From: Palaemon carinicauda
Lineage: Eukaryota; Arthropoda; Malacostraca; Decapoda; Palaemonidae
Reading direction: 5' to 3'
Length of the DNA: 64,000 bases
NCBI RefSeq assembly: GCF_036898095.1
Contig: NC_090763.1
Span: 63,253,535-63,317,534 of the forward strand
The notes below the pieces were generated by a model. It was not told the origin of the DNA. It saw nothing but the letters and a program-made list of their open reading frames with translations, and ran no database searches. Each line of letters begins with the position of its first letter. Within the stretch, counting starts at the first letter, position 1. Made by a program: the position numbers and the translations under genes. This document shows positions 60,058-64,000 of this stretch, piece by piece.

Positions 60058-62458
60058 ATGGCTGACCCTTCACAAGTCCCAAAATTTAGGAAGTGCAATT
60101 CTAGGGACTGTTCAAGGCGTCTTCCGAAGGCCTCTATCGACCCTCACACTGTTTGTTCCAATTGTCGGGATAAAACCTGTCAATTGGAAGATCGATGTGA
60201 GGAGTGCGTTGGGCTTTCGGAATTCGATTTTATCGAATTCCAAAAGTATACACGTAGGCTAGAGAGAGATAGAGTTAGGAGAAGTTCCTCTCGTTCTATT
60301 GACATTTCCTCTCCTCATGCCCCACAACCTATTCCTTCCCCTGTAGTGGTTGCTCCTAATCCCCCTTCTGGCACTCAGGAACCTTCGATGGCTGATATGA
60401 TGCGTGCCATCCAAGCTCTGGGTGAGAGAGTTGAGTCACTGGCTAGTGACCGTAATCAGCTCATGGCGGATGTGAAGGAGCTGAAGTGTAAAAGTGCAGT
60501 GGGAAGTGTTAAAGTGAGTGATAGTGTTGTGGATAGTGTTACACTTGAGGGTTCGTCTGTTCGTGCCTGTCGTCCTCCTAGTCCGGGACCTCTTGCAAGC
60601 TCCCAAGTCCAGGGGAGAAGCAATGTCGTACGACAAATGGGTTCGAGAGGCTTTAATCAGCGAACAGACGTTCCCTCCGTGGTATCGGGCGTATCTACCC
60701 AAGATCGCCCCTGCCTAACAAAGACGAGAGAGCCCATTTATTCCTCGTCTTCGGAAGGTGTTTCTCGCAAGAAACAATGGACCAAGGTCTCACGACTGTT
60801 AAAACGCAAGTCGGTCCCTTCCGCACAAGTCCAACGGCCCAGCTGTAGCCACTGGGTCAGTTCGGACTCGCTGCAGTCATCCGATGACTGCTCACCTCCT
60901 AAGAGAGACAAAGCGGTACCGCTTCAGACAGTTACACCGTCTGTCACCGCACCTGCTCCTGTAGACCCTAAGTGGTCTTTACTGCAAGACATGCAGTCTC
61001 AGCTAACGTCGCTTATGCAGGACTTTCGTGCGGAGAAGGTTGCTGCCGCACCAGCTAGTGCAGCTCCTTGCCTACAACCACCCACACGATCGGTTGTGCG
61101 TCCTGGGGACGCTGAGGCAACCTTCTCGCGCACTCCAGTTGAGAGAGTTCCGCCACCCATGCGTTCCAGTGTGATCTGCCAGCCGCATGTTGACGTTCAG
61201 CGACGCACGGAGGTATCCGTTGACGTTCGTGAGGTTCAACCTCCGCGACTCAGTGTGGTTGCCACTGCTCACCCACATCAGTCTAGACAGTCTGGAGTAG
61301 ACGCTGTGCGTCCCCGCGCTGCTATGGTTGCTGCCAGCTCACAGACTGGGCAGCAGTTCCATGACGTTGCGTCCGGCTGTCACGCATGCACCCGTGCAAC
61401 CAGACTCAGCTAACCAGCCGTTACCCACTCCGTTGCTGTTCCCTCATCAGTTCTCGGATGAGGGACTTTCTGATGATGATGGTGCTGCACACGTAGATGA
61501 ACCGCATTCAGAACTGGACGAGCCTAAGTCTACGCAACCCTCTTTGGACTTTAGGAAAGTTTTGGCCCTGTTCAAAGAGATGTTTCCGGACCAGTTTGTG
61601 TCTGTGGCTCCGCGCTCTCCTCCATCAGAGTTTGTGTTAGGCATGCCGTCAACCACTCCTGCTTTTACTAGACTCGTCCTCGCACGCTCGTCCAAGAGAG
61701 CTTTACGAGTGATAGGAGAATGGCTGCAGTCCAAAAAGAGTTTAGGGAAGACAGCCTTTATGTTTCCCCCTGCTAGACTCTCTTCTAGATCGAGCGTCTG
61801 GTATGCCACGGGAGAAGTTCTCGGCTTGGGAGTTCCTGCCTCTGCCCAGGGCGACTTCTCAAGTCTTGTAGACTCTCCCCGCCGCCTAGCCATGAGACGC
61901 TCAAAGATATGTTGGTCATCTTCGGACCTGGACCACCTTTTGAAAGGTATATTTAGAGCCTTCGAGGTTTTTAACTTTTTAGACTGGTGTCTAGGAGCTC
62001 TAAGCAGAAAGATCTCTCCGACAGAGAAGGAGACTTCCTTGCTCATTATGTCCTGCATGGACAAGGCCGTACGTGATGGGTCTAATGAGCTTGCTGCATC
62101 TTTTGTGTCCGGAGTCCTTAAGAAGCGTGAGAACCTATGCTCATTCCTTTCAGCTGGAGTTACACCATACCAGAGATCCGAACTTCTGTTTGCTCCTCTT
62201 TCCAAGTGCCTTTTTCCAGAGGACCTGATTAAGGAGATTGCCGCTTCTTTGATACAGAAGGATACTCACAATCTTGTTGTGTCCTCGGCTCGCAAAGCCA
62301 CCCCTTTGCCTACCTTGTCAGCTAGACCAAGGATGGACACTCCAGCGTCCCGTTTTATTCCGCCCTTTCGTGGCAGAGCCTCCAGCAGAGGAGGTGCTCG
62401 TGCCGAAGGGAGACGTGGAAAGAAGAAAGGAACCAAGTCCTTTAAGGGCAGAGTCTGA
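60058..62458 (+). pseudogene. A2 Gag-like ORF1, one frameshift
   Basis: The start is the ATG at 60058 (MADPSQVPKF); the open frame upstream of it lacks an ATG. The N-terminal Cys/His cluster has Cys at residues 13, 18, 33, 36, 41, 47 and 50 and the block DPHTVCSNC, then a basic helix (YTRRLERDRVRR). A Ser/Pro-rich linker follows. The first frame stops at 61413 and the remainder continues in the next frame from about 61330. It holds an acidic patch and the C-terminal capsid-like domain (VWYATGEVLGLGVPA, LDHLLKGIFRAFEVFNFLDW), ending in an Arg/Gly tail. Presumed role: RNA binding and particle formation. It is about 800 residues if continuous, with no 10-residue array. Confidence 0.85.
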
Positions 62459-63452
62459 CTGCCAGCTTCTTCAGACTGCAGTGGGAGCCAGACTCAAGAA
62501 CTTCTGGCAGACCTGGGAAAAGAGAGGCGCAGATGCACAATCTGTGAAGTTGCTCAGAGAGGGGTACAAGATCCCGTTTGTACGAAAACCCCCTCTAGCA
62601 ACGTCTCCCATCGATCTCTCTCCCAGGTACAGAGAGGAAGACAAGAGACGAGCATTGAAACAGGAAGTGTCTCTCTTACTAGAGAAGGGAGCGGTAGTCA
62701 AAGTCCTGGACCATCAAACCCCGGGATTCTACAACCGTCTCTTCTTGGTGTCAAAGAAGACAGGAGGGTGGAGGCCGGTGCTAGACGTCAGTGCGCTGAA
62801 TGTCTTTGTCACAAAGCAGACGTTCTCCATGGAGACCACAAAGTCGGTTCTAGCAGCGGTCAGAAGGGAAGACTGGATGGTCTCGTTAGACCTAAGGGAC
62901 GCCTACTTCCACGTCCCCATCCACCCGGACTCCCAACCTTTTCTGAGATTCGTTTTCGAAAAGGTTGTCTACCAGTTTCAAGCCCTGTGCTTTGGCCTAA
63001 GCACAGCTCCTCTTGTGTTTACGAGGCTGATGAGGAATGTAGCCAAACTCCTTCATTTAGCGGACATCCGAGCCTCCCTCTATTTGGAGGACAGGCTTCT
63101 CAGACCTTCTTCCAGTCGTCGCTGTCTGAAGGATCTAAAGTGGACTCTAGATCTGACCAAGGAATTGGGTCTCCTTGTCAATATGGAAAAGTCACAAGTG
63201 GTCCCATCCCAAACTATTGTATATCTAGGGATGGAGATTCACAGTCTAGCTTTTCGGGCTTTTCCGTCGGCCCCCAGAACAAGCCAAGCCCAGTTATGCA
63301 TCCAGAGCATGCTGAAGAAGGAACTATGTTCAGTCAGGAAGTGGATGAGTCTGATAGGGACGCTATCATCCCTGGAACAGTTCGTGTCATTAGGAAGACT
63401 ACACCTCCGTCCTCTTCAATATCACCTAGCATTTCACTGGAAAAAGGACTAA
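62274..63452 (+). pseudogene. A2 reverse transcriptase, YLED active site
   Basis: The open frame overlaps the Gag end by 184 bases in the +1 frame. RT proper begins around 62455 (CQLLQTAVGARLKNFWQTW). Motifs: RPVLDVSALNVF, motif A MVSLDLRDAYFHVP with the Asp kept, motif B CFGLSTAPLVFTRL, and motif C SLYLEDR. The first Asp of YLDD is Glu, and this Asp binds catalytic metal in RTs, so polymerisation should be lost or very poor. The thumb block SLIGTLSSLEQFVSLGRLHL matches A1 almost exactly. The frame ends at a TAA at 63450, where RNase H continues in another frame. Confidence 0.88.
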
Positions 63453-64000
63453 GACGCTAGAAGCGGTCTCGATCCCCATTTCCGAGAAGATGAAGTCTTG
63501 CCTGACATGGTGGAAGGACAGTATCAGCCTCAGAGAGGGTCTGCCCCTGGCTGTTCAGACTCCCAACCACGTTCTCTTCTCGGACGCATCGGACGTAGGC
63601 TGGGGCGCGACATTAAACGGTCGGGAATGCTCGGGAATATGGAACTCGAGTCAAAGGACAATGCATATCAACTGCAAGGAGCTACTGGCAGTACATCTGG
63701 CCTTGAAAAGCTTCAAGTCTCTCCTTCAAGGCAAAGTGGTGGAGGTGAACTCGGACAACACCACGGCTTTGGCGTACATCTCCAAGCAAGGAGGGACCCA
63801 CTCACTGACGTTGTACGAGATCGCAAGGGACCTCCTCACCTGGTCAAAAGGTCTAAACATTTCGCTAGTAACGAGGTTCATCCAAGGCAACTTGAATGTC
63901 ATGGCAGATTGTCTCCGTCGGAAGGGACAAATCATTCCAACAGAATGGACCCTCCACAAGGATGTATGCAAGAGACTTTGGGCCACCTGGGGCCAGCCAA
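63451..64000 (+). CDS. A2 RNase H domain, partial at window edge
   Basis: Continues RT in another frame after a one-base shift near 63445 and stays open to the last base. RNase H motifs: LFSDASDVGWGATL (Asp), MHINCKELLAVHLAL (Glu), VEVNSDNTTALAYI (Asp) and NLNVMADCLRRKG (Asp). All four catalytic acids are present. It ends EWTLHKDVCKRLWATWGQP, the start of the linker to the recombinase. It removes RNA from hybrids during reverse transcription. Confidence 0.88.

Larger units (their letters stand above)
59668..64000 (+). mobile_element. Element A2: DIRS-like YR retroelement, 3' end off window
   Basis: Homologous to A1 in Gag and Pol. The left end is inferred at the ATTTGTATTTTTCAATATTT then AACTTAGCCGGTG block, which I remember as a frequent decapod element terminus. 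The leader runs to 60057, then Gag (frameshifted), RT in the +1 frame, and RNase H in a third frame up to the window edge. The recombinase would lie beyond 64000. It lacks the A1 Gag array. Confidence 0.85.

Overview
The window is eukaryotic, AT-rich and repeat-dominated, and most likely comes from a decapod crustacean (shrimp or prawn type). Long (TA)n and (TC)n microsatellites are abundant. Several interspersed repeats look like families I remember from decapod genomes, although no database was searched. Most coding capacity belongs to tyrosine-recombinase (DIRS-like) retroelements. No complete host gene is visible; a few short open segments with splice-like borders on the + strand could be exons.

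Layout. 1-24 kb: introns or intergenic DNA with microsatellites, a LINE 3' end carrying a C2H2 knuckle (5989-6117), two candidate exons (5252-5396 and 11373-11553) and dispersed repeat tails. 24.03-32.34 kb: element B1, a degenerate DIRS-like element on the - strand. It has about 350-bp inverted terminal repeats, an internal complementary region, and remnants of Gag, RT, RNase H and tyrosine recombinase. 32.7-39 kb: repeat tail, a 60-bp minisatellite and unassigned DNA. 39.06-40.09 and 49.34-51.56 kb: element B2, a relative of B1 split in two by element A1. 40.09-49.34 kb: element A1, a 9.2-kb DIRS-like element on the - strand, bounded by 29-bp direct repeats and a 21-bp duplication of B2 sequence. 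51.6-59.6 kb: LINE fragment, a 600-bp dispersed repeat, a tRNA-derived SINE, small minisatellites and candidate exons. 59.67-64 kb: element A2, a + strand relative of A1 that runs off the window edge in its RNase H domain.

The most unusual object is the A1 Gag. About 107 nearly identical 30-bp units give a 10-residue repeat (RHDDTASRSL) of roughly 1,070 residues, more than half the protein. The A2 Gag is homologous at both ends but lacks the array.

In these elements Gag would package RNA, RT plus RNase H would make DNA, and the tyrosine recombinase would integrate a circular product without an integrase or LTRs. All four copies carry lesions. A1 has frameshifts, a stop and a recombinase deletion. 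A2 has frameshifts and a YLED instead of YLDD active site. B1 has lost key residues in all three enzymes. B2 lacks RT and Gag.
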